Shown here piece by piece: positions 23,501-37,400 of a DNA stretch of 64,000 nt. The DNA is taken from NCBI RefSeq assembly GCF_001659605.2, contig NC_035163.2, forward strand, positions 32,390,158 through 32,454,157. Direction: 5' to 3'. The position numbers and the translations under genes are program-made. The DNA comes from Manihot esculenta. Taxonomy: Eukaryota; Streptophyta; Magnoliopsida; Malpighiales; Euphorbiaceae. The notes below the pieces were generated by a model that was given only the letters and a program-made list of their open reading frames with translations, ran no database searches and had not been told where the DNA came from. Within the stretch, counting starts at the first letter, position 1, and the number at the start of each line of letters is the position of its first letter.

Positions 23501-26500
23501 AATTTCTAATTTTTAGAGATTGATCTTGTTAGTTGTTGTATGCAGTTATTGTCATTTATTTCTTAATCCAATCTAGGTTGGTTCCATGTTTATCTCTTAA
23601 TGAGACAGAATAACTGCTTACCGCATACCATGACTTTGTATTTCTAATATCTTAAGTAAAATGTTCTAGTTGCAAGATTGGAACAACAGACGGCAATTTA
23701 CTCCACCGAGTGACTTCCATGCTGATGGTGTTGATGATTTCTTCATTTCTCAGGCAAGTATCTTCAATGCATCTTTTGGACCGTTCAGAACCAAAATGTT
23801 CTGTCTTTCATTTTCTTTCTTACTGTTGTTTTTCCAGGCTGTAATAGACGGAACCAAAGCAAATGACATAATGAAGCGAGCTCCATTTTTGGTACCTTTT
23901 ACAAGCAGGGTTAAGATATTCAATGTAAGTGATAAAGCTGTCAACTTGTTCTGAATAACTGAAATTTTGAGAAATGGATTTGGAATGGGTGCCATTGCCC
24001 TCATCCATCCCCTTCCTGGTTCCCCCTTCCCCTCCCATCCATTCATTGATCTATTTATCTATGTTTTCTATCAGTCGCAATATCCAATGTCCAACTTTCT
24101 GACTGATATTTGTGTCAGTTCCTAATATATGAATTTTCTCCCAGTCACAATTATTGGCGGCCAGGCAAAGACATGGGGCTCATGGTGTTTTTACTAGAAA
24201 CAGATTCAGAATTCGACGGGATCGTATTCTGGAAGATGCTTATAATCAGATGAGTGCATTATCTGAGGAAGATCTTCGAGGATTGGTATTTTCCTTGGTT
24301 TATGTGTTTATTTAACAAAAACTTTTGTTTGCAGATGAGACATAAATTATGCTTTCTAGTATAATAATGGTTTGTCTGTTTACACACAGATACGTGTAAC
24401 ATTTGTCAATGAATTTGGAGTTGAGGAGGCTGGCATTGATGGTGGTGGAATTTTTAAAGATTTCATGGAGAACATTACCCGAGCAGCATTTGATGTGCAG
24501 TATGGGTTATTTAAGGTTTGCAATTATTGGGTTGTGATAATATTACATGCCAATTTCTGTCTTTCTCACATATATTTACATATACACACGCACTTGTTGT
24601 ATAAAATTGCAAAAGCACATTTCTATGATTTGTTTTGACCAGAAATGCTGAAAAGTCACTGCTTTCTAATATGGTTTAAACTTTTGTGCTTCTTTTTAAT
24701 ATAGTCTAGGTATGCTCTGCTTGCTTCACAATTTTTCTACATTGGGTTAATCCTCTATCTCTCTCTCTCCCTCCTTTTCTGTTCCCCGCCTTTATGTGCA
24801 GTCCAATGGCTGGGTGGTCCCTCAGTGGTTAGGCTCAACATTTGTGAGGAATTGACTGGTTTACTTTTTTTTCCTTAAAATGTCAGCCTACTAGATTCAG
24901 AGCTAAATGCTCATTATAATGCCTAGATCTCCTTAGAATATGCTAGCAGGATCTCTGACATCCTCATTAGAGGTGATGCAATTTCCCTGAATCCACGTGC
25001 TGTGTGTCCAAGTTGGCGTTGAAACAAAATGTAATGGTTGGGCCCTACTTACACGAATAATTGTTTGCTTTGGACACTTGACTCTCATGGGTTTGCCCTT
25101 ACAAGGAGCCTTGCAAGTCTGGGACGTAAACTCTTTATAAAGGGAGATATCTTTACTACATGCCTGATCTGGGATTCAACCCACATTAACGCCCTCACGT
25201 TGGGCTCAGTAATCACTGTTGTTTATTTTAATCTCCTCCCCCTCAATGCTTTGATTTTGGGGCTGACATTTTTTCTTTAAAAAATTTGTTTATTTGAGGT
25301 GCTAATTTCTGTTCCAACTCATCACTCATTATTTATTAACTGTGTTCGCATGGTGCATCCAGGAAACTGCAGATCACCTACTCTATCCTAATCCTGGCTC
25401 AGGGATGATACATGAACAGCATCTTCAGTTTTTTCATTTTCTTGGAACGCTTCTTGCTAAGGTTTGGAATCATCCCTACCTTCATACTTTATACCGTTGT
25501 CAATAGTTTTGTTGTTTCACTTCCCATGAATGATAACAGAGAGAAGATCCTCTTCTTGATGTGTCTCTCCGTTAGCTGCATGTAAATGCTATAGAGCTGC
25601 ACATCTGACACAAATTACGTTCTAGCAATAGCATTTCATTTGTCTATATTTTTTACTGTGGGATGGCATTAACTATTAGCAAGTCATATGGCTATCCATT
25701 GTATGTTTATTTAGTTTGCTAATATGGTGATGGACAGCAACGTTGACTTATTTTGTGTCTGCTTAAATTTCTTCTTATATCCAACATGTAGTCAAACATC
25801 CAACAATAAGAAGAGGCATTTTTTGGAGCTATCTGTATTGCATGCTTTGGTCAGCATGGCTCTTTATATGTTTGTTAATACATATGGTTTGGATGTCTTG
25901 GTATCTTTTTGAAGTTGGAACTGTATACTTTGAGTCATTCAGCTTAGAGCATCTTTCATAGTCTTTATTGGACATTTCAACTCGTATGGATGAATCAGCT
26001 TCCACTGTAGAATTCATTGATATGTGAGTGTAATTATTTTTAGCATTGACCAGTTTGCAGAAGATGTTGCTAATATCTTGCTATCTTCTTATTGATCCTA
26101 GTTTTGGTTAAATATCTTTGTATTTGCTGTAAGTTTCTCTTACAGTGTGGGCATAATGTTTTTCAAACATGGAAACAGCCTCTATGCAGCATTTGCTTTG
26201 TTAGAACTTGCAGTAGCAAAAACTTTGTGCTTGGCTACCTTCCTAACTACTTTTCAAATTTTTAATACCAAAATCCACGTGGGTGTGTGTGTGTGTCTTT
26301 TATGTTGATCCAAAACATTGTCTTCGATTTCCAAATTTATGCTTCATATTGTAGACATTTGCCATTTAATTTCCCTGCATGCTATCTGATTTTAGTTTGT
26401 AATGGTGCTAATTTTTCTTCTTTTTTGCAGGCCATGTTTGAAGGTATTCTTGTTGATATACCATTTGCAACATTCTTCTTGAGCAAATTAAAACAAAAGT

Positions 26501-29500
26501 ACGAATCTAATCTACTTATCCTCTTCATTCCATTAATTTGTATGTATTATTGCTAACATCCTTGTATATTTATGATTTTGATGTGTTTTCCTTCAGTATT
26601 GAATTTCAGTGCACAGTTTCATATCTAGTTAATCCCTTAGCATGATGTGTTGAGAGCTTGAACAAGACTGATCCTGGTGAATGTGCTATTGGAAATTGAG
26701 TTTTGATCTTTGTGATTGTTCCAGTGGCTAATATAGAATGTTATTATGTTTAATGTCTTCTAGTCTTGAATCCTTGTTATCAATTTTCCTGTGAAGCTGT
26801 ATATTTATTAAGAAATATTTACATGACTACTTCTGTTTGGTGCATTCTAATGATAATGATATGGAATAAGATCAAATCATCAATTCGTCAGCTTGCTGGC
26901 CATGGATGTTTCTTCACGCCTGTAAATTTTGCTGTATAAAATTATATTTATGTGTATTTCTTGCTTGATCAGGTTCAACTACCTGAATGACTTGCCTTCC
27001 TTGGACCCAGAATTATATCGCCATCTTATTTTCCTGAAGGTACATTTTGCTTAAATCCACTGTGGATTCTTTTAAATTTGGAGCCCTCTCCCTTTACACA
27101 CAGCCACTCATGTAAATATTTTTCACTTCTCTATACTATTATTTTTGTGATTTACAGCACTATCAAGGTGACATTTCTGAGTTGGAACTCTACTTTGTCA
27201 TTGTAAATAATGAATATGGAGAGCAAACAGAAGAAGAGCTGCTTCCTGGAGGAAGAAACTTGCGCGTTACTAATGAGAATGTTATTACATTTATTCATCT
27301 TGTGTCCAATCATCGTTTGAATTTTCAGGTATTCAATCTCTAATTTTCAATTATCTGGATCATTTCAGTTTTATCTTGGATTGTCTATTGTCATATGATC
27401 ATGTTATGATATTGTTTAATATTTCAGATACGCCAACAAAGTTCTCATTTTTTGAGGGGCTTTCAGCAGCTTATACAGAAAGACTGGATTGATATGTTCA
27501 ATGAACATGAACTTCAGGTATTCAACTACTTTATGAATAAAGTGTGATCTTTGCAGGAATTCAATCTGCTCGTCTATAAACCTTATGTTTAACAGCAGTA
27601 CTAAATTTTTCACATTAATGAGGACAATTTTCTCATGAAATAAGCCAACTTAAGTTGTTGCTTGTGAAGTGCCAAATGCTGACCTGTGCAACAAAGTGTT
27701 ATGACCAGGATTTGCATGCATTATGCACCTCCTATAATTCTTGATAGGAACAGGTCATGTGTTCATGAAAGCTGAGCAGCTGGTTAGTAGCATGTAGAAG
27801 CCAATTCTAAGAGGGTGTTTGGTGTGGCTACTTGCTTTTAATTTTTGACTTAAAATACACTTTTAACTAATAAATCAAATTAAAAACGAGCAAGTTAATT
27901 GTTTGGTAAAATTACTTAAAAATAACTTAAGTAGGTTAAGTGTTTGGTTAAAAAGATAAAAGTAACTTATTTTACTAGAATAACTAAAAAGGACATATAA
28001 TTAAGTGAGTAGGTATTAAAATGAGGACAATATTGATATTTCTAAAAATACTAGGATTATAGTGAATTTTTTACTTGGTTAAAGAGTAGTTTTAAAGTAA
28101 GCAGATAAGTTGTTAGTAAGGTATACCTTGTCTATGACTTCTTACTTATTTTAAGCCAAATAAAATACCAATTTACTGATACCTCTTTTACTCCCTTGAT
28201 GTTTTTCAATTCAATTCCATTGCTGATGCATGGGTAATGCCTTTTGACTGCCATAACTTTATTGGAAGTTTCTTATTTATTTTACTTTTCTTTAGAAGAG
28301 AAGGGTTGGGGGAAGTATGGGTTGATATTGTTAATTCTCCATTTTTTTTCCTGACTCATTGGTTTTGTTTAAAGCTCTTGATATCAGGTTCACTTGACAG
28401 CTTGGATGTTGATGACCTTCGTCTTCATACCAACTATGCTGGAGGTTATCACAGTGTGAGTTCCCCCCCCCCCCCCCCTGCAAAGCCACCAATGGGAATT
28501 GGGAAATAATTGGAGGACTATTATTTTTGAAAAATAAAAAACCTTTGCCTATGATGGTTATTACCAATTGTAGCAATTCATTACATATTGCTGGAAATAT
28601 GGACAGAGAGAGAGAGAAACACCTTAAACTGCTTAGCAGCATAAGAAAAATGCAAGGGAAATGGCCGGAGAAAAAAGCTTTGGGTTCCATCCCATGTGCA
28701 TATTGATCTATTGATTTTTGAATTTCTTCCTCTTCTCCTTATCCCAGTTTTTTCCCAGTGAAATGAATGAACTCTCATTTTACTTTTCTGTAACTTCAGA
28801 TCCCTATGTATTCTTTGGGGATCAAAAACCAACTGTAATGTTGTGTTCTTGCTGTTCTGTTACTTATTTTTATTGTTTCTTGATGTTGACAGGAGCATTA
28901 TGTCATTGAGATGTTCTGGGAAGTTCTGAAAGGCTTTTCATTGGAAAATCAAAAGAAATTTTTGAAGTGAGTCTTTTATTTAAGTTTGAGTCTTTCTGTT
29001 GCTGTCTCACTTGTCAGTTTTTAATCAGTTTGAGGACAAACTACAAGATGGTGTTAGCTAAAATGACTCTTTTTAGGTTTGTGACTGGTTGCTCGCGAGG
29101 ACCACTACTTGGATTTAAATTCCTTGAGCCATTATTTTGCATACAGAGGTAAACTTCTGTCAAGTTAAATTGAGAGGCACAGACTAAGATACCAAGTGGT
29201 CGATAGAGCTACTTGGATTGTTAATATCAAGGCAAGTTTATTTCTGCATTATCGTTTTAGATTTACAGTCTATTGTTGAGTTCTTTTCAGGGCTGCGGGC
29301 AGTGCTTCTGAAGAAGCTCTTGACCGTTTACCAACTTCAGCTACTTGCATGAATCTTCTGAAGCTTCCACCTTATAGAAGGTTTGTCCTTGTTATTTGGT
29401 CAAGTAATATTTTTATTTTGTAATTTCTGCCATTTTAGGAAAGGCAATAGTGGAGCATTAAACAATAAGAATTAGCAGGTTGAAAGATAAAAACATTGAG

Positions 29501-29867
29501 AGCTGGAGGCATTTCTAGGATTTCTAGCTCTCTGGGTTACCCCCACAGCTGTTCAGGACATTGTTCAGCACTTCACTTGTATCTTCTACGCTGAAATTGA
29601 CTGTACAGACAAGGCATTCATATACCATTGAATTCACAATCTCATGCCTTTCAATTTTCATCTTCTTTGATACCCAGTTCAAACAATTTTATCTTACCGT
29701 CCTTTTTAGGTCTTTCTTGCATAAATGTAGGTTTTTGAAGGAGTCGCTTTTTTCATTTTCTGACTTTAGTAATTCTCTTATCACATGTTTATGATAACAG
29801 CAAACAGCAACTGGAAACAAAATTGCTCTATGCTATAAATGCGGAAGCTGGTTTTGATTTGAGCTGA
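17599..29867 (+). CDS. UPL6: HECT E3 ubiquitin-protein ligase UPL6
   Basis: Transfers ubiquitin from an E2 to substrates through a HECT thioester. 26 coding exons: 17599-17757, 18916-19013, 19141-19268, 19482-19593, 20650-20830, 21118-21297, 21543-21725, 21979-22060, 22204-22319, 22433-22731, 23092-23188, 23347-23490, 23670-23753, 23838-23924, 24145-24285, 24390-24515, 25363-25461, 26431-26498, 26973-27039, 27158-27328, 27428-27517, 28375-28455, 28893-28966, 29077-29148, 29291-29380, 29801-29867. The joined frame is 3096 nt, 1031 aa, against about 1029 in Arabidopsis UPL6. It starts MFFSGDPTTRKRVDLGGRS, the UPL6 signature, and has an IQ motif across the exon 1/2 join (about residues 48-60). 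The C-terminal HECT domain has FVNEFGVEEAGIDGGGIFKDF and ends with the catalytic site LPTSATCMNLLKLP, active Cys999 (29346-29348). Intron 13 uses a GC donor; intron 5 looks U12-like. A three-codon uORF (17456-17467) may lie in the leader. Confidence 0.95.
20935..21003 (-). mobile_element. SINE-like fragment in UPL6 intron 5
   Basis: Read on the minus strand, TAGCCCAATGGTCAAG resembles a pol III A box and, about 33 bases on, AGTTCGGACC resembles a B box. This is the tRNA-like head of a plant SINE; no tail or target duplication was identified. Confidence 0.5.
22840..23010. mobile_element. Probable transposon remnant in UPL6 intron 10
   Basis: A GC-richer island with repeated GGGCTGACAGGCTGGGCCC / GCCTGG / GGCCAGG words lies in an AT-rich intron. 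It looks like a degraded inverted-repeat element; the family was not determined. Confidence 0.3.
27809..28185. mobile_element. Dispersed AT-rich MITE-like repeat in UPL6 intron 21
   Basis: Begins GAGGGTGTTTGG and has inner landmarks (ATGAGGACAATATTGATATTT, then AAAATACTAGGATTATAG) that recur at about 58635-58935 and more weakly at about 945-1180. The ends CCAAACACCCTC also occur at about 51527-51539. Several related copies in one window mark a dispersed repeat family. Confidence 0.5.
28459..28474. repeat. Homopolymer C run just after a UPL6 splice donor
   Basis: An uninterrupted C run of about 15 lies within ten bases of the exon 22 donor (GTGAGT at 28456). Its length is prone to sequencing and replication error. 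Confidence 0.8.
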
Positions 29868-31482
29868 TAGATTGTTATGTTTGGGTAACACCAAGTGGAT
29901 CGACATTATAATGGCCTTCATGATCCATGTGAGGGAGTGCGGAGGCTTCAGGACCTCCAGGAGGGGCAGGAGACATAAGATTTGTGATAGACCAGAATGA
30001 AGATGAATCAGGACCAATGAGTCCGACTGGAACTTATAAATGAAGGGCGCAATAGAATTAGCATTTAAGGTATATGTAATGGTCAATTTCTGAATGTACA
30101 TATGTGGGGACATCAACAGTAGATAGGGTGTTTGTGAAGTTGGTTCACGGTGGAGCTGTCACTGGATCAAATCCTGGAGCGAAATTAATCGATCAACTGT
30201 ATCTTTGTCTGAAGAATAACATCTGTAAATGAGAAAGGGTAGTCTGTACCTTCCAAAAGCTTGTGCATGTACAGGATGTATTTTCTTTTCCCGAGTCTTT
30301 TAACAGTTTAACTTGTGTCATCATCTGTCTATTGCTGAGGTAGATGAGGACGGAGTACACGCTTGGACTGTCGTTCATCTGGATCCTGTAATTCATTGAT
30401 AGAACGAATCGGAGGAAGCTTTTGTTATGTTAGGTCTCATTTTCTACATCCGTGGATATTTTATTTTGTTTTTATATAATTTAAAATTTTATAATCTTGG
30501 AAATAATTCTTATATTATTACTTAGTTACAAAATTTTTCTTTTGTTTGTTTGATAAGTTAAATCGTTTCATTCGCGTAACAGAGTAAAACCACACCTAAA
30601 CTCAATATATATATGAATGTTACTTTTTAATATAATGTAGATAAAACTCAATTTGAGTTGTTATTTTATAAATATACTGTAAAAATGATATGTAATTTTT
30701 TTTCGTTCTCTTTCGATTTCAATTGGTTGAATTAATTTTTATTATTTTTTCTCTATATGCTATTAAAATTTTCTCTCATTTTAATTGTTTTCAACTATTT
30801 TATGATTATAATTTTCTTAATCTCTTTAGACTGCCATTCGAAGAAAAATATTGTAAAAACATCACTCTAGTTGGAACGAATGTGGTAATCCAGACGGATC
30901 AATTTTTAATTTATATAATTATATTTTATTAACTTATATAATAATCATACTTTAATTTATTTTTATCAAATTATAAATAAATGTATACATAGATGTGCGT
31001 GAAAAAATTGAAAAAAATGAAATAATTTTACAAAAAAATTACAGCTAAAAATTTTGTTTATATATATATATATATTATTTAAAAAATATTATGAAAATTT
31101 TAATAATAAAAAATGATATCCATAACATCCTGCTGGTATTTTAACTTGTGTTTTTATTTTTTAGAAGTAAAACTTGAGTAATACTTAAGGCAAATTATGT
31201 ACTGTAAAAAAGATTCCAACTACAAATCCTATCTCTTAATATTAATAAAAAAAAATAATAGTAACTTCGAAACATAGTGATTGTACAAAGATGATGGACA
31301 AAACGACGTCGCAAAGCATGTCGGAACTGGAAATTATCCAGGCACCAGGCGGTAGCGGGCAAGGCGAAGACCTTTCTCCATATTTTGAAATCGAAAGACA
31401 GCTCCTTTTGCTGCGGATATCTTCTCCAGTTCCATTCACAAGGACACAGAGAGAAAGAGCGATCTTTGAATAGGGAGAAGAT
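29868..31482. other. UPL6 3' flank and NEMF upstream region
   Basis: The first few hundred bases are probably UPL6 3' UTR. From about 30450 the sequence turns AT-rich. Near the NEMF start there is an ACGT-containing AAAACGACGTCG at about 31299 and an upstream frame of 60 codons at 31291-31473. No additional protein gene is supported. Confidence 0.5.
31291..31473 (+). other. Possible upstream ORF (60 codons) of the NEMF gene
   Basis: An ATG at 31291 opens a frame that stops at 31471-31473, only 9 bases before the NEMF start codon. If transcription starts upstream of 31291, this is a uORF that would limit translation of the main frame. No family is recognised; it may simply be promoter. Confidence 0.3.
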
Positions 31483-34400
31483 ATGGTGAAGGTACGGATG
31501 AACACGGCCGATGTGGCCGCAGAAGTCAAATGCTTGCGGAGGTTAATCGGCATGCGCTGTTCTAATGTCTATGATCTTTCTCCAAAGGTTCTTTCCAATT
31601 CTCTCCAGCTATTTTCTATCATGGAATTGCAGTCGATCACCAATTGCTTCGAACCGTCTCGTTTAATGACCTGTTGCTGAGTGTGTTCTTTTATTGCTGT
31701 TGATGTCATTGAACTTGATTGAATCCCTGAGCCGTTAATTGTGTTTTTTATTTTTTAATTCTCTGTTCTCTAATCAATTGGCAGACGTATGTATTCAAAC
31801 TAATGAATAGCAGCGGAGTAACTGAATCAGGAGAGAGTGAGAAGGTTTTGCTCTTGATGGAAAGCGGTGTCCGCTTACATACAACTGCTTATGTTCGGTA
31901 ATGCTTCGCTATTCTCTGTTCTATCCTTTATTTTTTATTTTTTCGAAAGAAATGGAAAATTCGACTTTTGAGTGCTGTTCTTCATGGTCTCTAGGGACAA
32001 AAGTAATACACCATCTGGGTTTACACTAAAATTAAGGAGGCATATACGTTCGAGGAGGCTTGAGGATGTTAGGCAGCTTGGATATGATAGGGTATATAAC
32101 CTTTCTGGATCCTTTAAATTCTACGCCATTTCCTTTTACTGTTCCTTGCTATTGGTTTCACTGATTGGGTATTTTTTGTTTTTCTTTACCCTTTTTACCT
32201 CTAGATTGTTCTCTTCCAATTTGGACTTGGTGCTAATGCACACTATGTTATACTGGAGTTGTATGCACAAGGAAATATTCTGCTCACTGACTCTGATTTT
32301 ACGGTTCTCACACTTCTTCGTTCTCACAGGTTGGCATTTCTTGTTCATTTCACCTACAATTTACTTTACCGCACACATATCTAGAAGAAATTATTCAATA
32401 TTCATGCATTTCTTGTCTAAGTAACAACTTATTGATGACAGGGATGATGATAAAGGGTTTGCAATCATGTCAAGGCATCGATATCCTACTGAAATTTGTC
32501 GAGTTTTTGAGCGAACAACTGCTGCTAAACTGCAAGAAACTCTTTCATCCTTTAAGGAGCCTGAAAACACTGAACCAGTTAGTAATGATGAAAATAATAC
32601 AGCTGATAAGGCTCAAAAAGAGAAGCAGTGTAAGCGTAAGGGTGGTAAATCTTCCGAGTTGAGTAAAAATGCCAGTGATGGAACTCGTGCCAAACAAGCC
32701 ACATTAAAGAATCTTCTTGGGGAGGCATTGGGCTATGGTCCTGCACTTTCCGAGCACATGATATTGGATGCTGGTCTAGTCCCAAATACAAAAGTTTCTA
32801 AAAACAGTAGGTTAGATAATGACGCTATACAGGTTTTGCTTCATGCTGTTGCAAAATTTGAAGATTGGCTCCAAGATGTTATTTCAGGAAACAAAGTTCC
32901 CGAAGGATACATTTTGATGCAGATTAAACATTTGGGCAAGGACCATGCCCCATCTGAATCCAGAAGCTCTTGCCAGGTTATTGTTATTGTTACCTATGAT
33001 GACATTCCTCTCTCCCCCTCCCCTCCCCCACACCACAAAACAAAACAAGAAGAAGAAGAAGAAGAAAAGCTTGCATGAGCGTTCGTGCACACACACACAA
33101 AAATTCTCACTTCTGCTCTTTTTTTCTGTGTTGGTAGTTTTGGGAGATCATCAAGTTCCCATTAGTCATGTTCAAAAGACTACAAACTTGATTTCCTCTC
33201 TCTCTCTCTCACTCTCTGTCTCTTTCTAACATTTTGGTTGATAAGAATCAAACATATAACCTACCTAAATCCTACCATGTGTGCTCCTTTACTTGAGCCA
33301 CACCCAAAGGGTGGATGGTTAGAGTTGTAGTTGCATAATAGTTTTAATTAGCATAGTTTGGTTTTACTTTGCAGATATATGATGAGTTCTGCCCTATGTT
33401 ACTGAACCAATTCAGGACAAGGGAACATATGAAATTTGATACATTTGATGCAGCATTGGATGAATTCTACAGCAAAATTGAGAGTCAAAGGTCAGAACAA
33501 CAGCAAAAGGCAAAGGAGGACTCTGCTATTCAGAAACTAAATAAAATACGCCTGGATCAGGTCTTTTTTTTTTTATTTACTTAACATGCCATTTAAAAAA
33601 TTAGAATTCTTTCTTGTTACACTGTATACCATGTATGATTGTGTGCACTTGTATGCCTCCTTTTTGTCAATTGTCTGGTGCTTCCTGGAATGTTTCTACA
33701 TATGAGGGCAAGCTTAGCACTGGCTTTTTCTTGTTTACAATATTCATTTGATTTGACACTTGCATCTTATGTGCACATAAATGAGGCATGAATTTACACT
33801 TTGATTGGCAATTGTTTTTTTTATCATATAAGCAGTAAGAGAACCATTCTTTACTTTTTTGGATGAAGGGGAAGAAACATATTTTCCCCTCTATCTTACA
33901 TTAATTAATAATTTTGCTGGGATCCCTGCAGAACTACATGTATTCCTTGGGGCCATGTCCTTTACCGGGCATTATCATATGTTTCATCAAGATTATGGTG
34001 GTCTTATGAATGAGAATTTTAGTAGTTTATGTAATACTTGCTTTTACGATGAAATTTTAACATTTGAGTCTACTTTTTATTTTAATACATTTCCATTCTA
34101 TGTTACAGGAAAATCGAGTGCTAACATTGAGGAAAGAAGTGGAACACTGTGTTAGAATGGCAGAATTAATAGAATACAACTTAGAAGATGTAGATGCTGC
34201 TATATTGGCTGTTCGTGTAGCTCTTGCAAAGGGAATGAGTTGGGAGGATCTTACTCGCATGGTGAAGGAAGAGAAGAAGTTGGGGAACCCTGTGGCTGGC
34301 CTAATTGACAAGCTCCACCTTGAAAGAAACTGCATGACATTGCTTTTGAGCAACAATCTTGACGAAATGGATGATGATGAGAAGACACTTCCGGTTGACA

Positions 34401-37400
34401 AGGTGCTACATGAATGCAAACTAAGACATGGCACACTTTAAGGACTTGCACTAAAAGTGATTCATGAAAACCTTTGTTGCATTATCTATTTTCTACTGTA
34501 ATTTCAATTAATACACGCCGTTTTACTTATCTTGATAAATTTGCTTCTGAACTTTGAATGCATAAGATTCATCAATTTCTGGTTGTTATATGCTCTTTCT
34601 TCATTAATGGCATTGCCACAACACTAAAATATGACTTTGGATTTTGGAGAGTTAATGACGGTTCATCGTTAACATCTATTCTGTTTGTGCACTAGATTAG
34701 ACCACAGATTTTGATGTAGCTCCTCCATTTTGATTTGATCTTGTGATTATTTTCATAACATATTCCTCTATTTGAAGTACAGTGTTAGTCACATGCATAA
34801 ATTGGATTAAAACATTGTCCATATAAATTGTTACACACACACATGTTCATATATATACACATATATGCACACATATGCAATACATCTATACACACCATCA
34901 TTATTAATGTGTACTTGTCTTTTTCCTCCCTCTCTCTTTTCCCCCTTGTGCAGGTTGAAGTGGATTTGGCACTTTCTGCGCATGCCAATGCTCGGAGGTG
35001 GTATGAACAGAAGAAAAAGCAGGAGAGTAAACAGGAAAAGACTGTTACAGCTCATGAAAAAGCTTTTAAAGCAGCTGAGAGAAAGACTCGTATCCAGCTT
35101 TCACAGGTATCCATAGTTTGGAAATATATGCTTGTTTCATTAATGGCCTCCTGATTTACACGAGTCATCATGAGTTATTTTGCAAATCAAAAGGATATGC
35201 TTTATTAAAAAGTAGAAAACTCAGCAGAATCAAAGCTAAGTGTGTTGTCATGTTGAATTAGTGACTGGCTCAAATATTTCTTGTTATTGGTTCTGTGCCA
35301 TGATTTACTCCTAGAAGATTACAATGTTTAACAGGATTTCTGAAAGGATAATAATTTCCCAATTTCAACATAAAATAATTCTATTATGAAAACATTATGC
35401 ATTCTTGTCAAAAAAGCAACAGGGTCTCATGATTTTCATGTTCTTATTGTTATTTCAACACATTATATCTAAGAACTTACATTTTAATATGCTTTTTTTT
35501 TTCACCAAATGTATGCAGGAAAAATCAGTTGCCACTATATCACATATGCGCAAAGTTCACTGGTTTGAGAAATTTAATTGGTTCATCAGCAGTGAGAATT
35601 ATCTGGTTATTAGTGGACGTGATGCTCAACAAAATGAGATGATAGTCAAGCGTTATATGTCAAAAGGAGATCTGTAAGTGTATTTGCAATATTAAAATTG
35701 TTTCCATAGGAATTTTAGTTAATACTTTGCTGAGCAAGAGGACGTACTAGTAAATTTCAGATAGTAATATTTCTTTTTGGCATGCAATTTGTAATGAAGT
35801 GAATATAGTAGCAATATCTTTTCATTGAAACTGTGGAACAGGTATGTCCATGCAGATCTGCATGGAGCTTCTAGTACTGTGATCAAGAATCATAGGCCTG
35901 AACAACCTGTACCTCCTCTCACTTTAAACCAAGCTGGATGTTTTACAGTAAGTTATTCTCTCTATTACTGTGTTTATTTGATTTCATCCAGCACATATGC
36001 AGCATGATTTGAGTTCAATAAATTTACAATGTAGGTTTGCCATAGCCAGGCATGGGATTCAAAGATTGTCACTAGTGCTTGGTGGGTGTACCCTCATCAG
36101 GTCAGTAAAACTGCTCCTACAGGGGAGTATCTCACTGTGGGAAGTTTCATGATTCGTGGAAAGAAAAACTTTCTTCCTCCACATCCTCTTATAATGGGCT
36201 TTGGGTTGTTATTTCGCCTGGATGAGAGCTCTTTAGGATCACATTTAAATGAACGGAGGGTACGTGGTGAAGAGGAAGGAATAAATGACTTTGAAGAAAG
36301 TGGACCTCCCCAAGAAATTTCTGATTCTGAGTCAGAGAAGTCAGTTACAGACAAAGAACTTGTTTTAGAATCAAAAAATGTTACAGTTGACTTGAATGCT
36401 GAAGTCGAGGATCCACTTAAATTTCTTCCACAAGATGCTACCATCAGTGAGATCAACAAGGAAGACACATCCAATATTGTTGGGAACAGTTATGGTGTTG
36501 CTTCTGTCACCCCACAACTTGAGGATCTCATTGATAGAGCTCTTGGGCTCGGACCTGCTGCAGTATCTCAAAAACATTATGGAGTTGAAACATCTCAGGT
36601 TAATATGTCTGAGGATCATGGTTCTGAGGAATGGAAGGCAACAGGGAGAGATAAACCCCATATATCGAAGGCTGAAAGAAGAAAGCTCAAGAAAGGTCAC
36701 AAAAATGGTGCTGGAGATGCAAATGTTGAGTTGGAAAACGAAGAATCAAAAGAAACTGTTGTCTCTGTTAGTCAACCTGAAAAGAGTGTCCAAAATAGCA
36801 AGGTAATAGGTGGAAAAATCAGTCGTGGTCAGAAGGGTAAACTTAAGAAGATGAAGGAGAAGTATGCAAATCAGGATGAGGAAGAGAGAAGTATTCGAAT
36901 GGCTTTACTGGCTGTGAGTACACGAACTTCCACTTTTATCATTTTGCAAAATTCAGATATTTTCTTCTATCATATACAAGGTATTTGTGTCCCTAGAAAC
37001 ATTAATTTTTTGTTTTAACTTCTTACTTCCATAACTTTTGTAGCTTCTTTCAGAGACCTATCACTTTCACCTAATACTAGATTTTTTTTTTGTTTCTCTT
37101 CATTAAATGGGATTTTAGTATGGAAGTGAGACATGACCTGTTTTGCTAAACTAGGAGGTACCAGTCTTTCAGAGTTGTCATTTTTTTCTAGTTTCACAAT
37201 TCTATAGAAAAGCCCATTAAGCCTTCCTGCACTTTAACAGACCAAGAATTTACGTTGGGGCTATGTTTTTCTTTGGAATAGTAGTGCCAACTCACTTGCT
37301 TTTTAATGCTGTAATTGACCATACATTCACATTTTCAGTCTGCTGGAAATACTCGCAAGAAACATGGAGAGACACAAAATCAAACTGTTGCTGCTGGCAA

